Source: Flaccisagitta enflata
Lineage: Eukaryota; Chaetognatha; Sagittoidea; Aphragmophora
Reading direction: 5' to 3'
NCBI GenBank assembly: GCA_965153355.1
Contig: OZ231126.1
Span: 2,046,001 to 2,110,000 of the forward strand
Length of the DNA: 64,000 nt
The notes beneath the pieces are model-generated. The model ran no database searches, was not told the origin of the DNA, and was given only the letters and a program-made list of their open reading frames with translations. The position numbers and the translations under genes were made by a program. Shown one piece after another: positions 21,041-30,597 of this stretch; the stretch's first letter is position 1; each line of letters starts with the position of its first letter.

Positions 21041-21640
21041 AAGCAATTGGAGGCTGTACAATCCAAGGCGACAGCACTAGTCATGGGACTCAAGAAGCTG
21101 AACTCGGAAGAAAGGCGGAAGAAGCTTGGACTGATGACGTTGGAACAAAGGAGGGAAAGGGGTGATCTGATCGAGGTATTTAAGATCCTCCATGGCCTGA
21201 CAAGGATAGACCCCGGGCACTTCTGGGAAGTCAGAAATGCAAGGGGGGTCCAAGATTGGTCAAGGCATTGGCGGAGAATGGACGGAAGCAGAGGCAATCC
21301 TTCTTCTCGTATAGAGTTATTCAAAAATGGAATCTCTTGGGAGCGGAACTTAAAACTGCGCCCTCCCTGGAAAGCTTCAAGAGACGGTTGGATGAGAGGC
21401 TGCTTGGCAGCAATTAGCTGACGGATGGGTGAATCAAAAGTGGTAGAAATTGCATCCTGGGAAGTGAGAGGCCGCTAGGTCTGGCCCTCACAGAACAGGT
21501 GGAAGTGGGTGACTTGTAAATAGGTAACCTTGGAATAGTGAGAGAGCCGCTTTGGCCCTCACAAAAATGATTGCTGGTGCTATCCTGGTGGCACCTCCTA
21601 CCCTTGTCGTTGATGGATGTTGGTGATTTTCATCGGCCGT
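21040..21640 (+). pseudogene. 5'-truncated LINE (CR1/Jockey-like) ORF2 C-terminus and 3' UTR
   Basis: The frame carries LEAVQSKATALVMGL, GDLIEVFKILHG and, after a frameshift near 21,300, the closing motif FFSYRVIQKWN and LESFKRRLDERLL with stop at ~21,421. These are hallmark sequences of the C-terminal thumb/tail region of CR1- and Jockey-type reverse transcriptases. The 3' UTR has two similar hairpins built on GTGAG...CTCAC (about 21,459-21,495 and 21,539-21,563). 5' truncation is usual for LINE copies. It lies inside the hAT element, replacing or displacing the N-terminal end of the transposase. Confidence 0.82.
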
Positions 21641-22439
21641 TAACTACTTCGGGCCCTACAATCTAGTACTAAATTTGATCATGACAGTTTGTCTTTAAGA
21701 TTAATAAACACCTTGAATCCCCTCTCCGGGGAACTTGAACTTTTTATGATGGAAAGAGAACAGGGTCATCTTTCATATATATCAGTAAGAAATTCCGCGG
21801 TGAGGGGATTCAACCCCAACCATATAAATGTTTTTAAAAAAGCGCTCCAAAATTGGACAAACCGTAACTAACGTCACTTCAAATAAGTAGTAAGAACCAA
21901 TTTTTTTTTTTCTCTAGTTTGTTTGCCGTTCCTTCCTCTTTCATTTGGTACCTTAAAACCCGCAAAGCTCTTTCTAGTTTTTCTGCCAGAGGGAATTTAC
22001 TGAAACAAGTTTTGCTCCCAAAAATCCTCTTAAAAACCGCGGTTGATCAATTTTAATATCATATTACTATGAAAATAGACACTTTTTTCCTCGAGTAAGG
22101 GCTCATTCCTTCCTCAAATTACATACACTTTTGGAAATTAACAAAAAAAACGCAAAAAAATGATTTAGATTCACCCTCTTTCAAAACTTACGACATTTGT
22201 TAATTACAATGTGTTTTGTTACCTATTTTCTGGATAAAATAAAATCCTGTCAAAATCAAAATCTTTGCTGCAAATCATTCAGCTCCCATAGTGACAAGGG
22301 ATTTAGAAAAGACCTACAATCAATTTTAGTTTCTAGTATGATTAATTGAGGTAGTCTGGCTTGAATTTCAAAGACCTGGGTTACTTCTAAGTATGGTTTT
22401 CCCTTTCTGGTACAAGTCCGGATAATTTTGCACACCCTG

Positions 22440-22795
22440 CACCACGTAATCTGAGGTGAGATAAAAACCCGGGGTATACTTGGGTATTTGGGTATGCTCG
22501 AGTATTGCTCGGGTATTGCTTGGGTATTGCTCGGGTATTGCTTGGGTATTGCTAGGGTATTACTTGGGTATTGCTTGGGTATGCTCGGGTATGCCCGGGT
22601 ATTACTTTGGCATTGCTTTAGTATCGCTCAGGATTGCTCGGGTATTTGGGTATGCTCGGGTATTGCTTGGGTATTGCCTGGGTATTGCTCGGGTATTACT
22701 TGAGTATTGCTAGGGTATTTTTTTGGTATGCTCGGGTATGCTCGGGTATTGCTTGGGTATTAATCTCACATTTTTCTATTAGAGATTACCAGGTG
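22440..22795. mobile_element. 356-bp MITE with minisatellite core in the Tc1-like terminus
   Basis: Ends CACCACGTAATCT and inverted AGATTACCAGGTG; flanked by CCCTG at 22435-22439 and 22796-22800. Its interior is almost entirely an 11-bp minisatellite. Non-coding. Confidence 0.75.
22478..22765. repeat. 11-bp minisatellite GGGTATTGCTY
   Basis: About 25 imperfect copies of GGGTATTGCTT/C, forming the core of the 356-bp MITE. Confidence 0.9.
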
Positions 22796-23220
22796 CCCTG
22801 TTATACAAAATTCCATTTAATTTGATAGGTCGCACTCTATACTTTTGAAAAGAATTATAATTTTCATTTTTTTATTCACCGTTATAAAAAAGTAACGGTG
22901 GCTCTAAATATTAAAATCTAATTTCTATATAAAACCATATAGTGTGACCAACCAAATGAAAGGAAATTTTGTATAGAATAACAATATGGAATCAAAAAAT
23001 GAGCCAATACAACTCATTAGAATCTGCATTACAAATAGGTTTTTTTTTTCTATTTTGAAGATTACTCAAAAAGCGCTCGGGGAATGATTTTATTTTTGCT
23101 AGTTACATGCTCTTACATCCCAATACTGCTCAAAAATGCGGAAAAACCCACAGTTATATGACTTTCCACTGAGAACTTTTTTAAAAGCACAGTGCATGGT
23201 AAAAACAACTGTGTCTATAA

Positions 23221-23355
23221 CAAGGCCGGATAAACGGCCACCAGTTGCGGACGGGTGGGCAGGGGCGTTTTCCCACTTTTCAACTCGAGCGTGACGGACG
23301 GACCAATGGACCGACGGACGGACAAAGCCTCTTATAGAGTTGCGTGTCCGCAACT
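23221..23355 (-). mobile_element. Two-hairpin (Helentron-like) element, tag AGTTGCGGAC
   Basis: On the minus strand: AGTTGCGGACACGCAACT hairpin, CTATAAGAGG, GTCC repeats, then GTCCGCAACTGG and the GGCCG-loop-CGGCC hairpin with CTTG at 23221. Both tags intact. Confidence 0.88.
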
Positions 23356-23454
23356 AAAAGAAAACTGAGAAAAGTTGATTTGGTAGATATTCAGTATTTT
23401 AAATCATGTATACAGTGAAACCAAAATCATTTTTTCAAATGCAAGCCGTCTCAC

Positions 23455-23517
23455 CTGTTGAGTCAGTTTGATTTCCTCCTCCTCCTCCGCCACCAGTTAT
23501 CAAATTCTGAACGCTAT
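23455..23517 (-). CDS. Exon 4 of secreted coiled-coil gene (Gly run)
   Basis: Acceptor CTTAG before 23517 and donor GTGAGAC after 23455. The 63-nt exon is phase 1 on both sides and encodes SVQNLIT, seven Gly, then NQTDST. It joins exon 3 in frame through a split Asp codon. Any exons further downstream would lie beyond the nested transposon cluster and were not found. Confidence 0.6.
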
Positions 23518-23593
23518 CTAAGAAGTGAGGAAAATCAGTCAACAACTAACGCTAACATTTCTTACTGCTTTACTAGCTATTTAAAGGAATAAG

Positions 23594-23696
23594 CAAAACA
23601 AAAAACAAAAAACAAAAAACAAAAAACAAAAAACAAAAAACAAAAAACAAAAAACAAAAAACAAAAAACAAAAAACAAAAAACAAAAAACAAAACG
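23594..23696. repeat. (CAAAAAA)n microsatellite
   Basis: About 14 copies of a 7-bp unit in an intron of the minus-strand gene. Confidence 0.95.
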
Positions 23697-23841
23697 TAAA
23701 CAGAAGAGCTAAAAAGAAAACATAAGTTCCACTGAAAATGGACCAATATCTCCCTCACTCCGTAAGGGATCAAACTAATCTGCAGTTTCTGCACATTCTA
23801 AAATTAACCTTGGACATCATCACCGGCCAATGAAGGACAAA

Positions 23842-24022
23842 CAAGACCGGATACACGGCTACCCCAGTCGCGTGCGGGTGGGCAGGGGCCGAAATTGAGG
23901 TCACCAGATCATTTGGGCAGGAGCAGCAAAGCCAAAAACCGCAAAAACCTTAAAAGAATAAAGTGGGACGGACAGACGGACGGACCGACAAAGCGGGGTG
24001 TAGAGTCGCGTAGCACGCGACT
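23842..24022 (-). mobile_element. Two-hairpin element, tag AGTCGCGTGC
   Basis: Minus-strand order: AGTCGCGTGC-TACGCGACT hairpin, CTACACCCCGC, GTCC repeats, GCACGCGACT tag, GCCGTGTATCCGG hairpin, CTTG. Type II tag at both ends. Confidence 0.85.
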
Positions 24023-24055
24023 GATAAGATCTTTTTCACTTCTACATATTCAGCG

Positions 24056-24088
24056 CAAGCGGGGTGTAGAGTAGCTTAGCACGCGACT
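24056..24088 (-). mobile_element. Fragment of two-hairpin element (5' end only)
   Basis: Only the hairpin end (GCTTAGCACGCGACT) and the GCGGGGTGTAGAG segment remain. Confidence 0.6.
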
Positions 24089-24185
24089 AGTTAATTTTTC
24101 ACAAAGCTGTAAAACAGTAAAAAAGTTCACGTCCAGAGATGCTATCTTAGAAGTTAGTCGTTTTTAACCGCATGCAATGCAACTC

Positions 24186-24385
24186 TCAGAACACCCCGCT
24201 TTGTTCCGTTCGTCGGTCCATCCGTCTGTCGGTGTGTCTTTTGGTCCGTTCGTCACACTTTAATTTTTGGGGTTTTTGAGGTCTTTGACCTCGCTGCTCC
24301 TGCCCAAATGATGGAGTAATCTCAAACATAGCCCCTGCCCCCCCCCCCCCCCGCACGCGACTAGGGTAGCTATGTCTCCGGCCTT
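24186..24385 (+). mobile_element. Two-hairpin element, tag type II, 5' end decayed
   Basis: The interior (ACCCCGCTTTGTTCC, long C run) and 3' end (GCACGCGACT, then CTCCGGCCTTG) match the family. The 5' hairpin is no longer clear. Confidence 0.7.
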
Positions 24386-24539
24386 GTTATGGACAAACCC
24401 GTTTACAATTTACGTATAAGTGCACTTTATCACAGGAGTAATCAATTGGACTGATTAGCTAGACTGAGGTAGTCTTAAAAGACGTTTTCTTTTTCCACGC
24501 TACTCCCTTAAGTGGTTCTGATAACTAAGATAAGAATAC

Positions 24540-24620
24540 CTTTAACATTCTTTATTTCATCTTCTAGAACTTGAATTCGATCCCCAACTTTTTTCATCAG
24601 ATTTGAAAGGTCAACTTGAA
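24540..24620 (-). CDS. Exon 3 of secreted coiled-coil gene
   Basis: Acceptor CCCAG before 24620, donor GTATTC after 24540. The 81-nt exon (phase 1 in, phase 1 out) encodes a coiled-coil segment containing VDLSNLMKKVGDRIQVLEDE. Heptads continue from exon 2. Confidence 0.65.
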
Positions 24621-24917
24621 CTGGGTAGATGTCCTTCTTGGATGGGTTTGGCTTTGGGTGTGCAGTATCTGTACATTCGAAATATGGCTTGATTGTGTAT
24701 GACTATTCTCAGTGTTTTACATAACAAAGATACGAGTTTAAAATCATCAGTGGTAAATATAAAAGGACGTTCATCACGCCGTTCCATCTTTCTGACACCG
24801 CTGCGCTTGTTGTCGGTCACAATTTTCATGAAGTATGTGGGGAAAAAAGTGACAGAAAAAATCTACAAACAACAACAGGAAACATAGTCATCCTGTTCCT
24901 CTGTCATCGAAATTCAC

Positions 24918-25031
24918 CTTGTATCGTCTTAGTGATTGTTTCCAATTTGGATTCCATTGATGTCTCCAGACGTTTGAGATGCTCGCTGATGCGATCGAGA
25001 ATATTCCCTTCGGCGGCGCGCAAAGCTGCTT
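24918..25031 (-). CDS. Exon 2 of secreted coiled-coil gene
   Basis: Acceptor ATATCAG before 25031, donor GTGAATT after 24918. The 114-nt exon, phase 1 at both borders, encodes helical sequence containing GNILDRISEHLKRLETSMES. It reads in frame from exon 1 through a split Glu codon. Confidence 0.68.
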
Positions 25032-25114
25032 CTGATATCCCAACAGATAATCTGTCACTATGAGCTAGTCACTGAATCACAAACTTTGAGCTGGAAATGA
25101 GGCCAGTAGAGCCC

Positions 25115-26311
25115 CATTCCACTGAAGCACGACTTCGTGCTTCAGTGGAATTGACTTTTGACCTCTTTTCATATTGCAATGAAACAAAAAGTCAATCCAG
25201 TTTTTTTTGATTGGTCACAACAATTCATTTCAGTGCAATTTGAATATTCTTTATTTCTCTCATTCAAATAAAGATAGTTTTCTTTTTTGTCATAGATTCT
25301 TGTCTTTGGAAAATTCTCCTAATTCTTTTTATTTTTTTAAGGTTTTGTTTTCATACCAAAAATTTTTTCCTATCACATGAATTTAAGTTTTTATGAAAAA
25401 AAAGAGTTTTCCCACTTGAAGTTTTTACTGTGATAGAAACTTGATAGATGTAAAACTATGTTTTACCCTTGATATTGATAGGACGGCTTCCCTCCGAAGG
25501 CAACATTTGTGTTTCAAAGGATATCAAAATACAAAAAATGTTTAAATAAAACTGCAAAAATAAGTGAATAAAGATAACTGAGATGGCTCAGATATAATAT
25601 TTAAAAGAAAAATTTGCATTGATTCAGCATAAGGACCAAGTTTAGCCAATATTACCAAAAAAATTACTTTGAATATTTGTACTTATTTTATTTTTGGTCA
25701 CTGACAGGGGGCTGGTTGAAATTCTAAATTTGCATAGGAAATGAAAAAATGAAAAAACAAAGAACATAGTTCTCTTCCCAAATCGATTACAGAGAGAACT
25801 ATGTTTTTCAAAATGCAAAATTTCCCTGTATTTAGCTTTCTTAGAATTTCAACCACAGAAAATGAAAAAAAGTGTAAGCAGAAAATCACTAAAAATCATC
25901 ATTTTCTTGCTTGTTTTAATGTGAAACGCATGGTTCAAATTGCATTTTAATTCAGAATATGATAAAAATGTATGCACCAAGTATCCTTAGAGACAATTTG
26001 TCCACTTAAAGCATTCCAGCTTCATTATTGTCCTGATAATGATGCAAAAAGTATTGTGAAACACTTCATTTTCCTTCATAAATTTTCTGTCATATTCTTT
26101 TTATTTAGTAAGTCTACTTAGATGAAGAGAAAAGGTAAGAGGTAAAATGAAAGGAGATGATTTCTTCAGATAAAAGTAAATGAAGAATACTTTCACTATC
26201 TAGGCTAAAATGAAAAAAATCAGTAATTACCAATTCCATTGAAGCTCAAATTGCAGAGAGCACTAGTTAGTCTTTATTCCACTGAAGCACGACGTCGTGC
26301 TTCAGTGGAAA
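25115..26311. mobile_element. 1.2-kb element capped by a palindrome at each end, copy 1
   Basis: Each end is a near-perfect ~34-base palindrome, TTCCACTGAAGCACGA followed by its inverse (25117-25152 and 26277-26310). The interior is AT-rich and non-coding. It lies in the first intron of the minus-strand secreted gene. Related to the copy at 33250, which is in the opposite orientation. Confidence 0.75.
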
Positions 26312-26607
26312 TGATCTAAACTTAGGCACAATTTTCGTGATTGAATGGTTGCCTGACCACCATCTTTAACTGCCAAGCTATCAAGTTTGTCTTGATTTTG
26401 AATTATTGTATGTTTAGGCTTTTCCAGAATTTTGAATCATCTGCCAGTTTGTTAGTCTAATGAAAATGTGTAGTCAAAATACTACCTTGGGAACAAACGC
26501 AAAGGACTAGCTAAGTTACTTACAAGGTCAGTCTCCTGTACCAATGGAGGATATCAAAATGTCCTATACATTGCAATACTGTATATTAATGAGTCGTTAA
26601 AACTCAC

Positions 26608-26752
26608 CTTCACCATTGATGGATTCATTTTTCAAATGTCCATACAAAGGAGAATCGGCATTTTCGAGATGTTCCCCAACAACGAAAATCGCTGACAAAA
26701 CTACGACGAAGGCCAATCTTGAAACTACGACGAAGACCAATCTTGAAAACAT
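26608..26752 (-). CDS. Exon 1 of secreted coiled-coil gene (signal peptide)
   Basis: The ATG at 26752 opens a 48-codon exon ending in a strong GTGAGT donor, phase 1. Residues 1-26 form a clear signal peptide or anchor (MFSRLVFVVVSRLAFVVVLS...), followed by GEHLENADSPLYGHLKNES with possible N-glycosylation. Joined to exons 2-4 it predicts a secreted or extracellular protein with a short coiled coil and a Gly run, as in oligomerising extracellular proteins. The family was not recognised and the 3' part of the gene is missing. Four consecutive exons with matching phases, good splice sites and continuous heptads make this a real gene model despite its absence of homology. Confidence 0.7.
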
Positions 26753-27020
26753 TCTCGCGATGAAAACGTTGATTTTCTCTATCGACTTTTATTTCTTGCT
26801 CTTGCAGATTTGCGGTTAGGGAGACCGATAACTCTACAGACGAGTTCTATCGCTTTGTTTTTGTTTTGAAGTAATGTCTAACGCGAGAATTTTCCCTCTT
26901 ACAGTTGTATCTAAGGACGACTTGATTGGACTAAATCACTGACAGCATTCATAATCATAATCCGTCGTGCGAAATGAATCGTCATGTGCAGTTAGTCGCG
27001 ATCTTTCTGGTTTTTTTTTC

Positions 27021-27022
<2 letters not shown>

Positions 27023-27067
<45 letters not shown>

Positions 27068-27108
27068 GCCTGTCTCTTTCGATCTGTCTCTGTCTCAGTG
27101 TGTGTGTG

Positions 27109-27171
<63 letters not shown>

Positions 27172-27280
27172 GCGTGTGCGTGTGCGTGTGCGTGTGCGCG
27201 CGCGCGCGTGTGTGTGTGTGTGTATGTGTGCGTGTGTGTGTGTGTACGTCTGTGCGTCTGTCTATCTGTCTGTGTCTGTG
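27023..27280. repeat. (TGTC)n and (GT)n compound microsatellite
   Basis: Tetranucleotide TGTC to ~27,075, then (GT)n with GCGT and GCGC interruptions to ~27,240. Cys/Val frames across it are artefacts. Confidence 0.95.
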
Positions 27281-27295
27281 CTAAAAAAAAAAAGA

Positions 27296-27721
27296 CAAGG
27301 CCGGATACACGGCTACCCCATACGCGTGCGGGTGGGCAGGGGCTGTATTTGCGGTCACTGGATCATTTGGGTAGGAGTAGTGTGGCCAAAGACCACAAAA
27401 ACCCTAAACAAGGCCGGATACACGGCCATCAGTTGCGGACAGGTGGGCAGGGGCATCCCACCCCCATCAATACCCTGTGCCCCTCTCACATATACAAAAA
27501 AAAAACATCTAAAACGCTCATTTTCGCACTTTTCGACTCGTGTCCACAGACCGACCGACGAACCGACGGACCGACGGACCGACCGACGGACGGACAAAGT
27601 CTCTTATAGAGTTGCGTGTCCGCAACTAAAAAGTAAAGTGTGACGGACGGACCGACGGACCGACGGACCGAGGGACCGACGAACTGACAAAGCGGGGTGT
27701 AGAGTCGCGTAGCACGCGACT
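27296..27721 (-). mobile_element. Two-hairpin element, tag type II, interrupted by a type I copy
   Basis: Outer element: CAAGGCCGGATACACGGC at 27296 and the AGTCGCGTGC...GCGACT hairpin ending 27721. It is split at a TAAA/AAAG site by a second element (27409-27627). The uninterrupted relative at 23842 shows the empty site. Confidence 0.88.
27409..27627 (-). mobile_element. Two-hairpin element, tag AGTTGCGGAC, nested copy
   Basis: Complete type I element with both tags and both hairpins, inserted in the A-run of the outer type II element. Confidence 0.9.
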
Positions 27722-27850
27722 AAAATCAAATACAACTCACGTTTATTCGTTTATTCGTTAATTCGTTTATTCGTATATTTCGTATTTGTAGCCGGGACGA
27801 TGGACAGTGAATATTGAAGGAATATTCCATAATGATTTAATGCACTTTTT

Positions 27851-27999
27851 AGTTGCGGACACGCAACTCTATAAGAGGTTTTGTTGGTCCGTCCGTCGGT
27901 CCGTCCGTCGGTCCGCAATGATCGAGACGAAAAGTGGGAAAACGCGCCTTTCCGCCCCTGCCCACCCGTCTGCCACTGATGGCCGTGTATCCGACCTTG
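27851..27999 (+). mobile_element. Two-hairpin element, tag AGTTGCGGAC
   Basis: Follows a T-run (TTTTT). 5' hairpin perfect; 3' tag slightly decayed (GTCTGCCACT); ends CCGACCTTG. Confidence 0.85.
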
Positions 28000-28205
28000 T
28001 TTGTAACTATATTGGTTGGTCCGTTGGTCTGTTCAAATCATTTATAGTTTGGAAATCCTTTGCAATACGGGCCACCAAAATCGCGTTGACATTCCGAGAT
28101 AGAAAGTGATTGGTTCTGTGTACAAAACAAATTTCTCATCGGATTTAAGATGTCCAATCCAATACAATCCACATCATTCTAGGTATACCAACAATATGAT
28201 AGAGC

Positions 28206-28343
<138 letters not shown>

Positions 28344-29180
28344 ATGTACAATCCAATAAAGTCCGTACAGTTAATTCTTTTGTGGACGGGCGAAATTGAA
28401 AGAAAAGAAATTGAAAAGACAAAAAGACTTGATATTTGTTATTAGCGAAATTCCATTTCTGGCGGAACTGTTAAAGCGGGATTCACCAGTTTTTTCGTTT
28501 TTTTTTTCTTTCGTCATGAGTGACAGAGTTACGTCAATCGGCGGTTACTCGGAAAATCATCCAATTAATTGACTCAAATAAATCCTCTGGCGGGCTCTGC
28601 ATTTTATCAGGGAACATCTGATAATGGGAAAAAAGTCCTGAGCACAAAAATCGCTCACATCCGGAAAAAGATCAGTGGTAATTTCTTTTTTCAATATTCT
28701 GTTACATTTTTTTTTTTTTTTTTTTTGTAGACGCTAGCGTTCGGCTGTGGTGATTTTATCTTACACGCAGTTGAATTTGATTTCAGAGCAAAATCTGAAT
28801 TGTTGAGGTCCACGGGTTTGTCTTTTTCAAGCTCTACATTGGGACTGATATTGCACTCGCATATCAACATTACTTGGATGATCATTGTGCTCATATGGGA
28901 CACAATAATGGTTCCATGATTTTCCCAGCAATTGAATGGAATCTATGGAAATCCCGACGTTGGTAATGATGGGGAATGGCTGGTGATAGTTGGTAATGGT
29001 TGGTGATGGTAGGTAATGATTGGTAATGGTTGTGCTTTTCACCTGCAAAATGGTCGTTAGCTTATATCAGTTGTAGCCAAGCAAATATCCCAATTGAACA
29101 AATTTGTGGATTTATTTCAGGAGCCTCATTCATTATAACCATGCAAGACCGATATCTGCTCCCTCTCTCGTTAGTTGACA
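28344..29180. other. AT-rich region with poly-T and GGTTGGTAAT repeats
   Basis: Poly-T at 28,707-28,727 and 10-15 bp TTGGTAATGG repeats at 28,960-29,035. No exon could be supported. Confidence 0.4.
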
Positions 29181-29186
29181 CTTATC

Positions 29187-29212
29187 TCCGTCTGTCTGTC
29201 TCTGTCTCTGTC

Positions 29213-29282
<70 letters not shown>

Positions 29283-29283
29283 G
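29187..29283. repeat. (CT)n microsatellite ending at a possible splice acceptor
   Basis: Uninterrupted CT repeats that finish in CTCTCCAG, so the microsatellite may serve as a polypyrimidine tract. Confidence 0.85.
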
Positions 29284-29397
29284 TCGGTATCGTCACCTGG
29301 CATTCTTTGGCTTAACTTCATTTTGGATCTGTCTCGGTGGATTTCTTCAAGTCATCGTCCTTCTTCGTTACTTCTGGTGCACTCACAAAACTGTCAA
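29284..29397 (+). CDS. Candidate exon with a membrane segment
   Basis: After the CT-repeat acceptor, one frame encodes HLAFFGLTSFWICLGGFLQV and VIVLLRYFW, a plausible transmembrane helix. The donor is unclear and a MITE begins at 29405, so the exon may be truncated. Family not recognised. Confidence 0.3.
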
Positions 29398-29404
29398 GTT
29401 AAAA

Positions 29405-29656
29405 GGCGTGTTTCTAGTTACGACCCAAAACACGGTTCTTCCCGTTGAACGCATTTTCAGCATAAACACCTATTCTAGAATTTCAACTGTCTCATGAGGG
29501 AGTGAGTGAAATGATTGAGCAAGCCTGCGAATAGAGCGTTACAAAGCAGAGCCCTGAGGAGCGAGTGAGCGGAATGAGTGGTGCGAGCGAACGAACATAA
29601 ACGAGGGACCGAGTGGCCCGATAAAAATGCGATCGTCTCTGATTAGAAACGCCCCC
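29405..29656. mobile_element. GGGGCG MITE, copy 1
   Basis: Ends GGCGTGTTTCTAGT and ATTAGAAACGCCCCC. The interior is a GAGTGAGCGA/GCGAGCGAA-like degenerate tetranucleotide. Diverged relative to the copy at 31025. Confidence 0.8.
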
Positions 29657-29737
29657 TAATTCTAGAATCCTCATAAATGACAGCATCTATCATTTTGCGC
29701 CAAGATTGCTGTGAATGCGGACCGAATGACCCGTCAA

Positions 29738-29950
29738 CAAGTGACGCGGGGTCACAATATCGTTGCGGACGGATGGGCAGGGGCATCCAACCCCCATTCA
29801 CACCCCAACCCACCCCTAACACTCAAACATACACAAAAAGTATCGAAAACGCTCGTTTTCCCACTTTTCAACTCTATCACCATGACGGACCAACGGACGG
29901 ACGGACGGACGGACGGACAAAGCCTCTTATAGAGTTGCGTGTCCGCAACT
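29738..29950 (-). mobile_element. Two-hairpin element, variant 3' hairpin GTGAC/GTCAC
   Basis: The type I tag at the 5' end (AGTTGCGGACACGCAACT) matches the tag GTCCGCAAC near the 3' end. The terminal hairpin is GTGAC-CCCGC-GTCAC instead of GGCCG/CGGCC, ending CTTG. Confidence 0.85.
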
Positions 29951-29954
29951 AAAA

Positions 29955-29987
29955 ACGCGATCGTCTGTGATTGGAAACGCGCCCTTA
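29955..29987. mobile_element. Fragment of GGGGCG MITE right end
   Basis: ACGCGATCGTCTGTGATT...GCGCCCTTA matches only the terminal ~33 bp of the MITE and abuts a two-hairpin element. Confidence 0.55.
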
Positions 29988-30027
29988 ATGACTCGTGAAT
30001 GCCACCTGAAGTATAAAACACGCCTGC

Positions 30028-30213
30028 TTGGATCCTCTCCCGACGACGCTTCGTGTATTGTTGTTAGTCTGCGCGCCGTTTCTCATGGCTCCGGTCATTA
30101 CAAACCTTTTCGGCGCTTTTCTGATTATTCGAAATGACGCCAAGGACAAAGACAAACAGGACAAAGTCATCGGGTTGGAAATGGACATCTTTTTAGTGCT
30201 TGCTACTCTATGA
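30028..30213 (+). CDS. Possible small ORF with hydrophobic segment
   Basis: An open frame with an internal ATG at ~30,085 encodes a hydrophobic stretch (VITNLFGAFLIIR), then Asp/Lys-rich sequence. GC content is higher than its surroundings. Splice sites are not convincing and it may be non-coding. Confidence 0.22.
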   Translation: MDPLPTTLRVLLLVCAPFLMAPVITNLFGAFLIIRNDAKDKDKQDKVIGLEMDIFLVLATL

Positions 30214-30384
30214 CTATGAGCCACTTTTCTGTCCGCCCGTCGGTCATAAAAAATCCTTTGGGTGTGTGTGTGGGGGGGGAAGGGTTCTCTGCCCCTGTGG
30301 TAGTCTATGTGCCCACCCACATGCGTTGTCTTAGTTTTCTGCATTCTTCAATCTCGACGTTTAAATTCACTGCGTCTGTTTTTC

Positions 30385-30584
30385 AGTTGTGGACACGCAA
30401 CTCTTTAAGAGGCTTTGTCCGTTCGTCCGTTGGTTCTTCGGCCCGCCAGTCCAACCCTTGGTCCATCACGCACAAGTTGAGAACGCAAAAACGCGCATTT
30501 ATGCAACTGTAGTGTGGGTGTGTGAGTGCGTGGCAGGAGTTGTTGAGGACCGTCCGCAACGGTATTGTGACCCCGCGTCACTTG
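30385..30584 (+). mobile_element. Two-hairpin element, GTGAC/GTCAC 3' hairpin variant
   Basis: 5' AGTTGTGGACACGCAACT hairpin; 3' GTCCGCAACGGTATT, then GTGACCCCGCGTCACTTG. Confidence 0.83.
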
Positions 30585-30597
30585 TTTTTCTCTTTTC

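Larger units (their letters stand above)
17224..21658 (-). mobile_element. hAT transposon with 8-bp target duplication
   Basis: A 4,435-bp element bounded by inverted repeats TAGGGCCCAAAGTAGTTAA and TTAACTACTTCGGGCCCTA (one mismatch in 19). It is flanked by perfect CAATCTAG copies at 17216-17223 and 21659-21666. The transposase lies on the minus strand. The element has taken in a tandem MITE array (18420-20176) and a truncated LINE (about 21040-21640). Confidence 0.92.
16521..22801. mobile_element. Tc1/mariner-like element (TA target) carrying further insertions
   Basis: Starts ACAGGGTGTGCAAAATTA and ends with inverted TAATTTTGCACACCCTG (interrupted by a MITE), finishing CCCTGT at 22801. It is flanked by TA at 16519-16520 and 22802-22803. 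After subtracting nested insertions about 1.5 kb remain, without a recognisable transposase, so it is non-autonomous or badly decayed. Confidence 0.8.
16298..23194. mobile_element. Long fold-back element, copy 3, host of the nested cluster
   Basis: Left terminus CACTGTGC at 16298, right terminus GCACAGTG at 23194. Its own sequence occupies 16298-16520 and 22802-23194; everything between is a younger Tc1-like insertion with its own passengers. Rejoining the two parts across one TA gives a continuous match to copy 2. Confidence 0.85.

Noticed and set aside
26967-27643. Cys/Val-rich ORFs
   Set aside because: Translation of (TGTC)n and (GT)n plus mobile elements.
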